From: Lutibacter oricola
GTDB lineage: Bacteria; Bacteroidota; Bacteroidia; Flavobacteriales; Flavobacteriaceae
Assembly (NCBI RefSeq): GCF_900106565.1
Contig: NZ_FNNJ01000002.1
Coordinates: 1 to 64,000, forward strand
Direction: 5' to 3'
DNA length: 64,000 nt
Part shown: piece after piece, positions 34,715-44,157 of the stretch
Position numbering within the stretch: position 1 is the stretch's first letter
Layout of the letters: each line of letters opens with the position of its first letter
Made by a program: the position numbers and the translations under genes
Notes under the pieces: generated by a model
Databases searched by the model: none
What the model was told of the DNA's origin: nothing
Seen by the model: the letters and a program-made list of their open reading frames with translations, nothing else

Positions 34715-35247
34715 TATTTTACGTATTCTAAAATAAAATCTGCACGAAATTCTACAGTTCCAAAAGGAACTTCAATAATTTTATAACCTAACTCTTTATA
34801 CGTACGCTCTAAATGATTGTGAATTGCTAAGGCTTGTTCAAAGTTTTCGTAACGTTCACTATCTGAAATATAGATTTCTTCCCAAGGAGGCATAAGAAAA
34901 ATATAATTGTATTTGTATAATTTACTTTTTTGAATGTAGGTGTCTGGATAATCAATGCTTATATAATTCATATATGCATGAACATCAGGAATTCCTCTAT
35001 CAAAAAATACAATGTCTTTATTTTTTTTTTCAGCTTCAACATATTGATTTACTCTGCCTTCTAAAAGTAATTCGCTAAAAAGTAGAGGTTTAGTTAAAAA
35101 CAGTTGATCTGTTCCATTTTTTCGAGCGTTTAGTGTAACCTCTCTAGAGATTTCTTTCATGCACTCGTATTTTCGGTATATTAATTCTTCAATTACGGTA
35201 GATTTCCCTGTGCCTGGCCCACCAGTAATTACTATTTTGTTTTGCAT
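34714..35247 (-). CDS. AAA ATPase / nucleotide kinase-like protein
   Basis: 177 residues of the AAA_28 (NadR kinase-like) P-loop family. Walker A GGPGTGKST is at the N-terminus (about 8-16), and DIVFFDRGIPDV looks like the Walker B / kinase DRG motif. No extra domain. The family often phosphorylates or hydrolyses nucleotides, but the substrate is unknown here. It starts the ATPase-recQ-fmt operon. On the minus strand TATTTTTG (35259-35252) lies only a few bases before the ATG, so the mRNA may be nearly leaderless. Confidence 0.8.
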   Translation of the reverse strand: MQNKIVITGGPGTGKSTVIEELIYRKYECMKEISREVTLNARKNGTDQLFLTKPLLFSELLLEGRVNQYVEAEKKNKDIVFFDRGIPDVHAYMNYISIDYPDTYIQKSKLYKYNYIFLMPPWEEIYISDSERYENFEQALAIHNHLERTYKELGYKIIEVPFGTVEFRADFILEYVK

Positions 35248-35292
35248 GTTGCAAAAATAAGGTATTCCTTAATTATAGTAAAAATAATAGTG

Positions 35293-35300
35293 TAATTTTG
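35293..35300 (+). promoter_or_regulatory. Possible -7 element for the DUF493 gene
   Basis: TAATTTTG matches TAnnTTTG and faces the gene at 35364, leaving a leader of about 60 nt. No well-spaced TTTG was found upstream, so support is partial. Confidence 0.4.
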
Positions 35301-35363
35301 TCAGCTAAATATTAACAATTTTTAGTTGGTACTATAATTGCAAAGTCAATTAAAAACAATAGA

Positions 35364-35645
35364 ATGGATACAAGAGAACAATTTTACAAAAAGCTTAAGA
35401 AAAAGTTAAAAAAGGATACAAAATTTCCTTCAAAATATTTATATAAATTTATAGTTCCTACTGATGAGGATAAGGTGAATCAAGTAGAAAATCTTTTTAA
35501 TCATGCAGGTGCAGTAATTACCAAAAAAACATCTAAAACAGGTAAGTTTACAAGTGTTTCAATACATGTAGTTATGAAAAATGCTGATGCAGTTATTTTA
35601 AAATACAAACAAGCCGAAAAAATAGAAGGTATTATATCTTTGTGA
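35364..35645 (+). CDS. DUF493 (YbeD-like) family protein
   Basis: 93 residues, lysine-rich at the N-terminus (YKKLKKKLKKDTKFPSKYLYKFIVP), with the DUF493 pattern of a small alpha/beta ACT-like fold ending in ...SVSIHVVMKNADAVILKYKQAEKIEGIISL. E. coli YbeD belongs to this family and is implicated in lipoate-related control, but the role in flavobacteria is not known. It is likely a single gene, 89 nt before the foldase cluster. Confidence 0.72.
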   Translation: MDTREQFYKKLKKKLKKDTKFPSKYLYKFIVPTDEDKVNQVENLFNHAGAVITKKTSKTGKFTSVSIHVVMKNADAVILKYKQAEKIEGIISL

Positions 35646-35734
35646 TACCTTTAACAGCGTAAACAAAAAATAAAAAATAAATTGCACCGTTTCTAACTGT
35701 AATTTTAATTACTAATTCTTTTAAAACTATATTA

Positions 35735-37339
35735 ATGAAATTAAAGTTTGCACTGTTTACATTACTTTTTGTAACAGTAAAATCATTTTCACAAGAAAAC
35801 TCAAAAGTTCTTTTTAGCATAGATAAAGAACCAATTTATACACAAGAATTTATTAGAGTTTATAACAAAAACCTTAGTTTAATAGATGATTCAGCAAAAA
35901 ATAGTGTTGAAGAATATTTAAACTTGTTTGTAGATTATAAATTGAAAGTAAAGCAAGCTAGAGAACTTAAAATAGACACTCTAAAAACATTAAATAAAGA
36001 ATTAAAACAATATCAAGAATCATTAAGCTTACCTTATTTAAAAGATAAAGATGTTACTAATAAACTAGTTAGTGAAGCTTATGAACGTTTATTAAAAGAG
36101 ATTAATGTGAGTCATATATTAGTTTTTGCAAAGCCAAATGCAGCACCTGCAGATACTTTAAAAGCTTATAATAGTTTAATTGAGGCAAGAAATTTAATTA
36201 TAAATGGGGCTGATTTTGCTGAAATTGCTAAAAAATACTCTCAAGATCCTTCTGTAAAACAAAACGGTGGAGATATAGGTTATTTTACAGCATTACAAAT
36301 GGTATATCCGTTTGAAAATGTTGCGTATAATACAGCCAAAAATGAAGTTTCAATGCCATTTAGAACCAAATTTGGGTTTCATATTTTAAAACTAAATAAC
36401 GAGCGTAAATCATTAGGTGAGGTTGAAGTTGCTCACATTATGCTTAAAAATTTGAGTGAAAAAAATAAGCAAAAAATAGATTCCATTTATAATTTATTGG
36501 TAAATGATAAGCAAGATTTTTTTAGTTTAGCAAAAATAGTTTCAGAAGATGGGTCTAGCGCTCCAAGAGGTGGAAAGATGGCTAAATTTAGTTATGGTAG
36601 AATGGTGGAAGATTTTTCTAAACAAGCTTTTGCTCTAGAAAATAATGATGATATTTCTAAACCGTTTAAAACTAAATATGGTTGGCATATTGCAAAATTA
36701 ATTAAGAAATATCCAGTTCAAAGTTTTGAAGAAATTAAAGCGAGCTTAACAAAAAAAATAGAAAAAGATTCTAGATCAAATTTAATTGGTCAAACGGTTT
36801 TAGATAGGTTGTTTAAAGAATATAACATTACAGTAAATAAAGAAGCTTTAAAAGTGTTTGATACTAAAGATAAATTAGATTTAGAAAAGCTTAATTCCAA
36901 TTTATTATCTATAAATGATAAAAAAATTAATCAAAAAGCATTTGCAGCTTATTTAAAAGGAGTTAGAAATCCTTCACTTAAAGAAAATTTTAAAAAGTTT
37001 AAAGAAAACGAAGTTTTAACGTATTATAAAGAAAATTTAAAATTTACAAACCCTAAATTTGCAGCAACATTAAAAGAATTTAATGAAGGTTTAATGTTGT
37101 TTGAATTATTAGAGCGTAAGGTTTGGAACAAATCTAAAGACAGTATTGGCTTAAATAAGTTTTATAATGCAAACAAGGTTGAAAAGTATAATAATAAAGA
37201 GTTGAAAAGTATAAAAGGTACTGTAATTTCTGATTATCAAAATGCTTTAGAAAAAGCTTGGATTGCAGAATTAAGAAACAAATATACGGTTGAATTTAAC
37301 AAGTCTGAAAAAAGAAAAGTTTTAAAGAAAAAGTTTTAA
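35735..37339 (+). CDS. Periplasmic peptidyl-prolyl isomerase with two parvulin domains
   Basis: 534 residues with a signal peptide (about 1-20, VKSFSQ). Two parvulin (PpiC) domains occupy about 120-225 (NVSHILVFAK ... GFHILKLNNER) and 230-330 (EVAHIMLKNL ... GWHIAKLIKK). A C-terminal ~200-residue helical region without a known domain follows. It would help outer-membrane and secreted proteins fold, which is useful next to large SusC barrels. It is the first of three foldase genes; the next starts 4 nt after its stop. Confidence 0.9.
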   Translation: MKLKFALFTLLFVTVKSFSQENSKVLFSIDKEPIYTQEFIRVYNKNLSLIDDSAKNSVEEYLNLFVDYKLKVKQARELKIDTLKTLNKELKQYQESLSLPYLKDKDVTNKLVSEAYERLLKEINVSHILVFAKPNAAPADTLKAYNSLIEARNLIINGADFAEIAKKYSQDPSVKQNGGDIGYFTALQMVYPFENVAYNTAKNEVSMPFRTKFGFHILKLNNERKSLGEVEVAHIMLKNLSEKNKQKIDSIYNLLVNDKQDFFSLAKIVSEDGSSAPRGGKMAKFSYGRMVEDFSKQAFALENNDDISKPFKTKYGWHIAKLIKKYPVQSFEEIKASLTKKIEKDSRSNLIGQTVLDRLFKEYNITVNKEALKVFDTKDKLDLEKLNSNLLSINDKKINQKAFAAYLKGVRNPSLKENFKKFKENEVLTYYKENLKFTNPKFAATLKEFNEGLMLFELLERKVWNKSKDSIGLNKFYNANKVEKYNNKELKSIKGTVISDYQNALEKAWIAELRNKYTVEFNKSEKRKVLKKKF

Positions 37340-37343
37340 TTTT

Positions 37344-38192
37344 TTGAAAAATATAATTGTTTACATATTTGTTGTTGTATTATTTAGTTCGTGCAATTAT
37401 TTTACTTTAAAAAAAGAAGAAAGTAAAATTGTAGCAAGAGTTAATACAGCATATTTATATGAAAAAGATTTAGCTAAAGTTGTTACAAACGGAGTTTCTA
37501 AACAAGACAGTACTTTGTTGGTAAATAATTATATTAATAATTGGGTAAAACAGCAATTATTACTTTCAAAAGCAGAATTAAATTTAGCAGATAAAGTAGA
37601 TAAGTTCGATGATTTAGTAAAAAAATATAAAGAAGATTTATATATAAACTCTTATAAAGAGGCTGTTGTAAAAGAATATTTAAATACGGAAATTACAGAT
37701 AAAGATATTGAAGATTTTTATGCTAAAAACAATGAGAATTTTAAGCTAAATGAAGAGCTTTTAAAATTAAAATTTGTGAAAGTAGCTAATAATTATGCAG
37801 ATAAAAAAGAGCTTGTTAAATTATTTAAATCTTCAAAAAAAGAAGACTTAGAATCGTTAAAATCAGATAAATTATTTTTACAATCTTACCATTTAAACGA
37901 TTCAATTTGGATAAAATATACCGATTTAATTTCTAAAGTTCCAGTTTTAAAAATTTTAGATAAAAAAGAACTTTTAAAAAATGGAAAATTTATTCAAAAA
38001 GAAGATTCATTAAGCTTATATTTGGTAACAATAAAAAAAGTGTTAAATAGAAACGAAATAGCGCCTAAAAGCTATATAACACCAACTGTAAAGCAATTAA
38101 TTTTACATCAACGTAAATTATTATTGCTTAAAAATATTGAAGAAACATTAATAGATGATGCGCAAAAAAAAGAACAATTTGAAATATATTAA
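37344..38192 (+). CDS. Lipoprotein related to SurA-type chaperones, without a PPIase domain
   Basis: 282 residues starting at TTG 37344; no ATG gives a signal peptide. The lipobox is FSSC (about Cys17). Residues about 25-110 resemble the N-terminal chaperone region of SurA/PpiC proteins (VARVNTAYLYEKDLAKVV...YINNWVKQQLLLSKAEL). The typical parvulin motifs (SHIL, GGDLG, FGxHI) are missing. It lies between two parvulin-type PPIases with 4-nt and 1-nt spacing, so the three act together. A membrane-anchored holdase is a reasonable inference. Confidence 0.72.
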   Translation: MKNIIVYIFVVVLFSSCNYFTLKKEESKIVARVNTAYLYEKDLAKVVTNGVSKQDSTLLVNNYINNWVKQQLLLSKAELNLADKVDKFDDLVKKYKEDLYINSYKEAVVKEYLNTEITDKDIEDFYAKNNENFKLNEELLKLKFVKVANNYADKKELVKLFKSSKKEDLESLKSDKLFLQSYHLNDSIWIKYTDLISKVPVLKILDKKELLKNGKFIQKEDSLSLYLVTIKKVLNRNEIAPKSYITPTVKQLILHQRKLLLLKNIEETLIDDAQKKEQFEIY

Positions 38193-38193
38193 A

Positions 38194-39567
38194 ATGAATA
38201 AAAATAGTATTGTAGTAGCTTTTTTAATGCTAGCTTTGGGTTTAACAGCTCAAACTAGTGAAAAAAATAACAGAATTAAACTTGATGGGGTTGCGATTGT
38301 AGTTGGAAAAAATATTGTTTTAGATTCTGATATAGATAAGTTTAAAAAAGAATTACAACAACGTATTGAAGGTAAAGTAGATATTACAGATTGTGAGATT
38401 TTAGAAGAAATAATGACACAAAAACTAATTGCACATCACGCAGTTATTGATAGTATTGAAGTTTCTGAAGCCGAAATTAATCAAGAGGTAGACCGTAATA
38501 TTGCGTATTTCTCTCAGCAATTAGGTTCTATGGAAAAAGTGGTTAAATACTACGGTTTTTCTGATGAAGAGGATTTAAGAAATGAGCTTGGTTCAATTCA
38601 AAAAGAACAATTACTTATTCAACGAGAAAAAGCCAGTATTACCGAAAATATTGATGTTACTCCAGAAGAGGTAAGAACTTATTTTAAAAATTTAGAAGTA
38701 GATAATAACTTACCTGAATTTAGTGCTCAAATTGAGTTGGCTCAAATTGTTAAAATTTTAAAACCTTCAGAAGAAGAAACAAAAAGAGTTGTGGCAAAGC
38801 TTAACGAAATTAAAAAAGATATAGAAAATGGTTATAGCTTTAGGTTAAAAGCCATTATTAATTCTGATGATCCAGCAGTTTCTGGAAATGGTGCTGGAGC
38901 AGGAGGTAAGTATACAATTACTAGAGAAAGTGGATTTATTAAAGAATTTAAAGAAGTTGCTTTTAGTATGGATGAAGGTGAAATTTCTGAACCATTTGAA
39001 TCTGGTTTTGGATTTCATATTATTCAGGTAGATAAAGTTAAAGGTCAAGAGCGCGATGTTCGTCATATTTTAATTCAACCTAAAATTTCTGAAGCAGAAT
39101 TAGCATCCTCTGTTAAAGAGTTAGAAAAAGTTAGAGAAGATATTTTAAAAGGAACACTTACTTTTGAAGAAGCTGTAATAAAATACTCTGAAGATAAGGA
39201 AACTAGAAATAACAAAGGATTGTTAATTAACCCTCAAACTACAGATACCCATTTCGATTTAACACGTATGGATCCTGCACTTTATAATAGAGTAAGTAGT
39301 TTAAAAACAGGAGAAATTACAGAGCCTTTTTATGAAGAAAAAAGAGGAGCCGAAAAAATGCATAAAATAATTCTTGTAAAAACTAAAGATGAAGCTCATA
39401 CTGCAAACTTTACACAAGATTATGAAAAAATTCAACAATTAACATTGCAAAAAAAGCAAGAAGAAACTGTTGAAAAATGGGCAAAAGATAAAATTAGTGA
39501 CACTTATATAAAAATTAATAAAGATTTTAAAAAGTGTACCTTTAGTAAAAATTGGAAAAAAGAATAA
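38194..39567 (+). CDS. surA: SurA-like peptidyl-prolyl isomerase
   Basis: 457 residues starting at ATG 38194, one base after the previous stop; a longer frame from 38155 would overlap that gene and push the signal peptide inward. The signal peptide is about 1-20 (LGLTAQT). The SurA N-terminal domain ([23 protein letters not shown]...) is followed by two parvulin domains at about 175-280 and 285-390, the first with [11 protein letters not shown], the second opening with [10 protein letters not shown]. It acts as a chaperone for outer-membrane barrel precursors on the way to the BAM complex. Confidence 0.88.
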   Translation: MNKNSIVVAFLMLALGLTAQTSEKNNRIKLDGVAIVVGKNIVLDSDIDKFKKELQQRIEGKVDITDCEILEEIMTQKLIAHHAVIDSIEVSEAEINQEVDRNIAYFSQQLGSMEKVVKYYGFSDEEDLRNELGSIQKEQLLIQREKASITENIDVTPEEVRTYFKNLEVDNNLPEFSAQIELAQIVKILKPSEEETKRVVAKLNEIKKDIENGYSFRLKAIINSDDPAVSGNGAGAGGKYTITRESGFIKEFKEVAFSMDEGEISEPFESGFGFHIIQVDKVKGQERDVRHILIQPKISEAELASSVKELEKVREDILKGTLTFEEAVIKYSEDKETRNNKGLLINPQTTDTHFDLTRMDPALYNRVSSLKTGEITEPFYEEKRGAEKMHKIILVKTKDEAHTANFTQDYEKIQQLTLQKKQEETVEKWAKDKISDTYIKINKDFKKCTFSKNWKKE

Positions 39568-39568
39568 T

Positions 39569-40522
39569 ATGTCTGATGTTACTGCCTTAAAAGAACTAGT
39601 AGGTACATTTAAAAATTTAAAACTAGAAATTGGAAAAGTAATTATTGGCCAACATGAAGCTGTTGATCATATTTTACTTTCTGTTTTAAGTGGAGGTCAT
39701 TCGCTATTAGTAGGTGTGCCTGGTTTGGCAAAAACTCTTATGGTGCATACAATTGCTGAAACTTTAGGATTAGATTTTAAGCGTATTCAATTTACGCCAG
39801 ATTTAATGCCTTCAGATATTTTAGGGAGTGAAATTTTAGATGAAACCAGCCACTTTAAATTTATTAAGGGGCCAATTTTTAGTAATATTATTTTGGCAGA
39901 CGAGATTAATCGTACGCCACCAAAAACGCAAGCAGCTTTATTAGAAGCAATGCAAGAACGTTCGGTTACCGTTGCTGGGCATCATTATAAATTACCGAAA
40001 CCATTTTTTGTGTTGGCAACTCAAAATCCAATTGAGCAGGAGGGAACTTATCCCTTACCTGAAGCGCAGTTAGATAGGTTTATGTTTTCTATAGAATTAA
40101 CATATCCTAGTTTTGAAGAGGAAGTTAATGTGGTTAAAAGCACAACTAATGATGATAAACCAGAGTTAAAAGCTTTGCTTTCTGCAGAAAAAATTAATGA
40201 ACTTCAACATTTAATTAGACGAATTCCTATTGCAGATAATGTAATTGAATATGCTGTTAAATTAGTTTCTAAAACAAGACCAAATACGGCGCATTCTCCA
40301 GACTTAGTAAACAGCTATTTAGATTGGGGAGCAGGTCCAAGAGCATCTCAAAACCTAATTTTAGGTGCTAAAGCACATGCAGCTGTGAATGGTAAATATT
40401 CTCCAGATATTGAGGATGTACAGGCTGTTGCTTTTTCGATATTAAGACATCGTATTGTTAGAAATTATAAAGCTGAAGCTGAAGGGATTTCAGAACAAGA
40501 AATAATAGAATCGTTATTCTAA
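39569..40522 (+). CDS. MoxR-family AAA+ ATPase
   Basis: 317 residues. Walker A GVPGLAKT (about 54-61), Walker B with [22 protein letters not shown], and sensor 1 in [24 protein letters not shown] are all typical MoxR features. MoxR ATPases act as chaperones in assembling or activating other proteins, often with von Willebrand-domain partners such as BatA/BatB; none is in this window, and the next genes are on the other strand. It starts 1 nt after surA, so it is part of the foldase operon. Its end overlaps convergent rsmD by 9 nt. Confidence 0.92.
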   Translation: MSDVTALKELVGTFKNLKLEIGKVIIGQHEAVDHILLSVLSGGHSLLVGVPGLAKTLMVHTIAETLGLDFKRIQFTPDLMPSDILGSEILDETSHFKFIKGPIFSNIILADEINRTPPKTQAALLEAMQERSVTVAGHHYKLPKPFFVLATQNPIEQEGTYPLPEAQLDRFMFSIELTYPSFEEEVNVVKSTTNDDKPELKALLSAEKINELQHLIRRIPIADNVIEYAVKLVSKTRPNTAHSPDLVNSYLDWGAGPRASQNLILGAKAHAAVNGKYSPDIEDVQAVAFSILRHRIVRNYKAEAEGISEQEIIESLF

Positions 40523-41068
40523 TTCAGTTTCTTTGTTTTCAAAAAAGCTAAATTTATTACCGCCATATTTTTTGTCGTAACTAAAATTAGGTAAATGGTC
40601 TAATTTGGTATGTTTAGAATGTTCTACAATTAGCAAACCATCTTCAGCCAATAAATTACGTTCGAATATAGTTGTTACAATTTTTTCAAACTTTTCGTTT
40701 TCAAAATCGTAAGGTGGATCTGCAAAAATAATATCATTTTGTAAATTAGATTTGTTTAAGTATTTAAACACATCGCTTTTTATAGTATTGATGTTTAAAT
40801 CTAACTCATCAGATATTTTGTTGATGTATTTAACGCATCCAAAATGAGTATCTACAGCTATAATTTTTTCTGTACCTCTAGAGCCAAATTCAAAACTAAT
40901 ATTTCCTGTTCCAGAAAATAGATCTAATACGCTAACACTATTAAAATAATACAAATTATTAATAATATTAAACAACGCTTCTTTAGCCATATCTGTAGTT
41001 GGTCTTACCGGAAGGTTTTTTGGTGCTTGTAAGCGCTTACTTTTAAATTTACCTGAAACTATTCTCAT
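40514..41068 (-). CDS. rsmD: 16S rRNA (guanine-N2)-methyltransferase RsmD
   Basis: A 184-residue SAM-dependent methyltransferase that modifies G966 of 16S r[19 protein letters not shown] and [15 protein letters not shown] are the conserved N-terminus, [19 protein letters not shown] is the SAM motif I, and ADPPYDF is the catalytic (D/N)PPY motif. Its start overlaps the DUF3822 stop by 4 nt, so it is translated from a DUF3822-rsmD transcript. Confidence 0.95.
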   Translation of the reverse strand: MRIVSGKFKSKRLQAPKNLPVRPTTDMAKEALFNIINNLYYFNSVSVLDLFSGTGNISFEFGSRGTEKIIAVDTHFGCVKYINKISDELDLNINTIKSDVFKYLNKSNLQNDIIFADPPYDFENEKFEKIVTTIFERNLLAEDGLLIVEHSKHTKLDHLPNFSYDKKYGGNKFSFFENKETELE

Positions 41069-41922
41069 ATTGTAATTGCGTTGCTTATAACTGTGTTAAA
41101 AGCGTGTTTTGGTATCTTATTGTTTAATGATGAAGGAAAATTAGTTGGATTTAAAAAACTAATATTTCTAATGTATTGGTATGCGAGTGCGTATAATTCT
41201 GATTCTTTCTCAATATCGCCCATTAAAACTAAGTTAAACTCTTCTGGGTTTAGTTCTAATTGCTCTGCAGTAAAAAGAATGTAATAAAGAAAATCTTCTT
41301 TTGTTTTAAAATTAAAGCTGTTAAATAAAACGAGTTTGTTGTTTTTTAGAACTACAATTTCAAAATTAGAGTTTACAACATTAACAAAACAATTAGCTCC
41401 TTCGCTATTTTTATAAGAACTAATTAATGTTTCTATTAAACTAGTAGATGAATGTTTAAAAGTAAATGAACCGTAAGTATCTATTAGAAAATTATTAATA
41501 TTTACAAAAGGTACATACACGTTAACAATATCTGTATTGTTTATCTCGTCGTAAGTGATGTAATCGTTTTCAAGTAGTTTTACATTGTATTGTAAATAAT
41601 TCTCAATGTTGTTTTTATTAAATAATGCTTGTGGTACTTGAGCAACAAGATTGTTAAAGTGAGTTACAATAACTTTTTTATAAATAGGTTTCAATAACTC
41701 TTCAGTAGTATATAATTCTGTTATAAATTCTAAAAGTTGATATGGGTTTTTTGAAGATCCATATTCGAATTCATAAGATGCCAGTGCTAATATTTCGTTT
41801 TGATTTGGCGAGTATATACAAAAAGAATATCCATCCAAACTAAGTTGGATGGATATTGTATTTTCATTTAGATTGTTAAAATCTAAATTGTTATTCTTTA
41901 TCCAGGTTGTCTGCTTTATCAT
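41065..41922 (-). CDS. DUF3822 family protein
   Basis: 285 residues from the chosen ATG at 41922 (MIKQTTWIKNNNLDFNNL). In-frame ATGs at 41943 and 41949 would lengthen it by 7-9 residues; all overlap the upstream gene. DUF3822 is a Bacteroidota family with a two-lobed ASKHA-like (actin/hexokinase) fold suggested by its repeated beta-strand pattern (ISIQLSLDGYSFCIYS, and FVNVVNSNFEIVVLKNNKLVLFNSF). Function is unknown. In flavobacteria it commonly precedes rsmD, as here. Confidence 0.75.
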   Translation of the reverse strand: MIKQTTWIKNNNLDFNNLNENTISIQLSLDGYSFCIYSPNQNEILALASYEFEYGSSKNPYQLLEFITELYTTEELLKPIYKKVIVTHFNNLVAQVPQALFNKNNIENYLQYNVKLLENDYITYDEINNTDIVNVYVPFVNINNFLIDTYGSFTFKHSSTSLIETLISSYKNSEGANCFVNVVNSNFEIVVLKNNKLVLFNSFNFKTKEDFLYYILFTAEQLELNPEEFNLVLMGDIEKESELYALAYQYIRNISFLNPTNFPSSLNNKIPKHAFNTVISNAITI

Positions 41923-42622
41923 AGAAAGGAGGCCAGTTACCATCTTCACTTACTTCACCTAAAGAACCAACTCTAAGAAACTCTCCTCTAACTTCTTCAC
42001 CACCAATAGCTTCTTTTTCTTGTTTCACTAAGTTAATATCCATACCTTTTAAAATAAGTCCTTTATCAACTTTTACTTCGAATACAGGAGCTTTTAAACC
42101 AGCTAGTTTTTCAATTTCACCAACTTCAATTTTAAATTTTTGATCTGTACCAGGAATATTCATCATTTGTTTGTAGTCTTTTCCAACAAAAGACCCTCTT
42201 ACAGCTTCATATCCAACAGTATCAACAACTCTTCTCTCAATTTCTTTAGTAATTCCACCACCTGTATGAACAGTTTCGGCTACGTTTCTAGTTTGAGTTA
42301 AAGCAAATTTAGCAGTATCAATAAACTTAATTAAGTTTTCTCCACTAGCTGTATACTTACCAGTTACTTTTTTATGAGCAACTTCAGCATCTCTAATAAT
42401 TTTTAAGTTTTCAATAACTTTAGCGTATCTTTCTTTCTTCTCGTTATTAAATTTAATAGGCTTTCTAATTTCGAAGTTAATTTTATAAACTAAAAGCGCA
42501 GCAAGAGCTAATAAAATTATAGAAATAATCCAATGTAATTTTCTTGGAATAAAATTTACTACTAAGTATGCTAAAATTCCGGTTACTACTATACCTGCAA
42601 GTATAATTAAAAGTGTTATCAT
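41891..42622 (-). CDS. Conserved membrane protein of unknown function
   Basis: 243 residues with two adjacent hydrophobic segments at the N-terminus (about 3-23 and 30-47), then a soluble part of about 190 residues with a helical stretch (KERYAKVIENLKIIRDAEVAHKKVTGKY) and a beta-rich end. The AEVAHKKVTGKYTASGENLIKFID pattern resembles pilin-like or periplasmic small-protein folds but no family is recognised. The 3' end overlaps DUF3822 by 32 nt, so it heads a three-gene unit with DUF3822 and rsmD. Confidence 0.6.
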   Translation of the reverse strand: MITLLIILAGIVVTGILAYLVVNFIPRKLHWIISIILLALAALLVYKINFEIRKPIKFNNEKKERYAKVIENLKIIRDAEVAHKKVTGKYTASGENLIKFIDTAKFALTQTRNVAETVHTGGGITKEIERRVVDTVGYEAVRGSFVGKDYKQMMNIPGTDQKFKIEVGEIEKLAGLKAPVFEVKVDKGLILKGMDINLVKQEKEAIGGEEVRGEFLRVGSLGEVSEDGNWPPFYDKADNLDKE

Positions 42623-42706
42623 TTTTTATTTTATCTTATGTTATGTACGTACGCAAATCTACAAATTTTTTTTAACGAGAAAAACTTTTCGGCAGAAATC
42701 AATTTG

Positions 42707-42714
42707 TATATTTG
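42707..42714 (+). promoter_or_regulatory. -7 element of the RecD-like helicase gene
   Basis: TATATTTG matches TAnnTTTG exactly; a TTTTC sequence lies about 17-20 nt upstream in the -33 position. A TTG that could start a longer frame (42712) is inside this element, so ATG 42730 is the better start. Confidence 0.55.
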
Positions 42715-42729
42715 AAATTTAATTCAAAC

Positions 42730-44157
42730 ATGCGTAAAACACCCAAAGAATTTTATATAGACTTAGTTGAAAAATTCCCATTTGAACCAACTTCATCTCA
42801 AGATTTATTACTAACAAAACTATCAGAATTTGTATTTGAAAAGAGTAATAGATCTTTATTTGTAATTAAAGGATATGCTGGTACTGGAAAAACTACAACA
42901 ATTAGCACTTTAGTTAATAATTTATGGCGAACCGGTTCTAAAGCTGTATTGCTTGCACCTACCGGAAGAGCAGCTAAAGTTATTGCCAATTATTCAAGTA
43001 GAAGTGCTTTTACAATTCATAAAAAAATATATTTTCCAAAAAAAAATAAGGGAGGTGGTGTAGATTTTGTTTTGCAGCCAAATAAGCATTCTAACACTAT
43101 ATTTTTTGTTGATGAAGCTTCAATGATTCCAGACACTCCTTCTAGTGCTAAATTGTTTGAAAAAGGCTCTTTGTTAGATGATTTAATTTCTTATGTATAT
43201 TCGGGGTCTCAATGCAAACTTGTTTTAATTGGAGATACAGCACAATTACCACCTGTTAAACTTTCTTTAAGTCCTGCATTAGATTCTACTAAATTGGAGT
43301 TGGAGTACAATAAGGATGTTTCAGAAATTGAACTAAGTGAAGTTATGCGTCAGCACGAAAACTCTGGAATTTTAATAAACGCTACATCATTAAGGTTAAT
43401 AATTGCTAACGGTGGTTTTAGCGATTTTCAATTTGAATTAGGCTATCCAGATTTAATTAGATTAATTGATGGTTACGACATTCAAGATGCTATAAATTCT
43501 GCCTACGATAATATTGGAGTAGAAGACACTGCTTTTATAGTTCGTTCGAACAAAAGAGCAAACCAGTACAACCAACAAATTAGAAGTAAAATTAGAGGAC
43601 AAGAGAGCGATATTTCTACAGGTGATTTTGTAATGGTTGTTAAAAATAATTATTTTTGGTTGAAGGATTCTAGTGAGGCTGGTTTTATTGCAAACGGTGA
43701 TATTTGTGAGGTTTTGCAAATTTTTTCTATTAAAGAATTATACGGTTTTAGGTTTGCTGAAGTAAAGGTTAGAATGATTGATTATCCAGATCAAAAACCT
43801 TTTGAAACCGTTTTGTTGTTGGATACAATTACTTCAGAATCTCCTTCATTATCTTACGAAGATTCAAATAGATTATACCAAGAAGTTGCGAAAGATTTTG
43901 CACACGAATCCTCTAAATACAAACAATTATTAGCAATTAAAAAAAGTAAATATTTTAATGCTTTGCAAGTAAAGTTCTCATACGCAGTTACTTGTCATAA
44001 ATCTCAAGGTGGACAATGGAAAAATGTTTTTATAGAGCAACCATATTTGCCAGATGGACAAAGTGTTGAGTACTTACGCTGGTTATATACGGCTGTAACA
44101 AGAGCACAAGAAAAAGTTTATTTAATTGGATTCAAAGATGATTGTTTTATAGAATAA
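42730..44157 (+). CDS. RecD-like / UvrD-C ATP-dependent helicase
   Basis: A 475-residue superfamily 1 helicase. Walker A GYAGTGKTT (about 50-58), motif II in FVDEASMIPD, and motif III-like VLIGDTAQLPPV. The C-terminal UvrD_C_2 block is SYAVTCHKSQGGQWKNVFIEQ followed by RWLYTAVTRAQEKVYLIG. It lacks the RecB/RecC-interacting regions, so it is a stand-alone RecD2-like enzyme of the AAA_30 type, probably in DNA repair. The preferred start is ATG 42730, behind a good -7 element. Its stop abuts the convergent histidine kinase gene (next base). Confidence 0.9.
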   Translation: MRKTPKEFYIDLVEKFPFEPTSSQDLLLTKLSEFVFEKSNRSLFVIKGYAGTGKTTTISTLVNNLWRTGSKAVLLAPTGRAAKVIANYSSRSAFTIHKKIYFPKKNKGGGVDFVLQPNKHSNTIFFVDEASMIPDTPSSAKLFEKGSLLDDLISYVYSGSQCKLVLIGDTAQLPPVKLSLSPALDSTKLELEYNKDVSEIELSEVMRQHENSGILINATSLRLIIANGGFSDFQFELGYPDLIRLIDGYDIQDAINSAYDNIGVEDTAFIVRSNKRANQYNQQIRSKIRGQESDISTGDFVMVVKNNYFWLKDSSEAGFIANGDICEVLQIFSIKELYGFRFAEVKVRMIDYPDQKPFETVLLLDTITSESPSLSYEDSNRLYQEVAKDFAHESSKYKQLLAIKKSKYFNALQVKFSYAVTCHKSQGGQWKNVFIEQPYLPDGQSVEYLRWLYTAVTRAQEKVYLIGFKDDCFIE

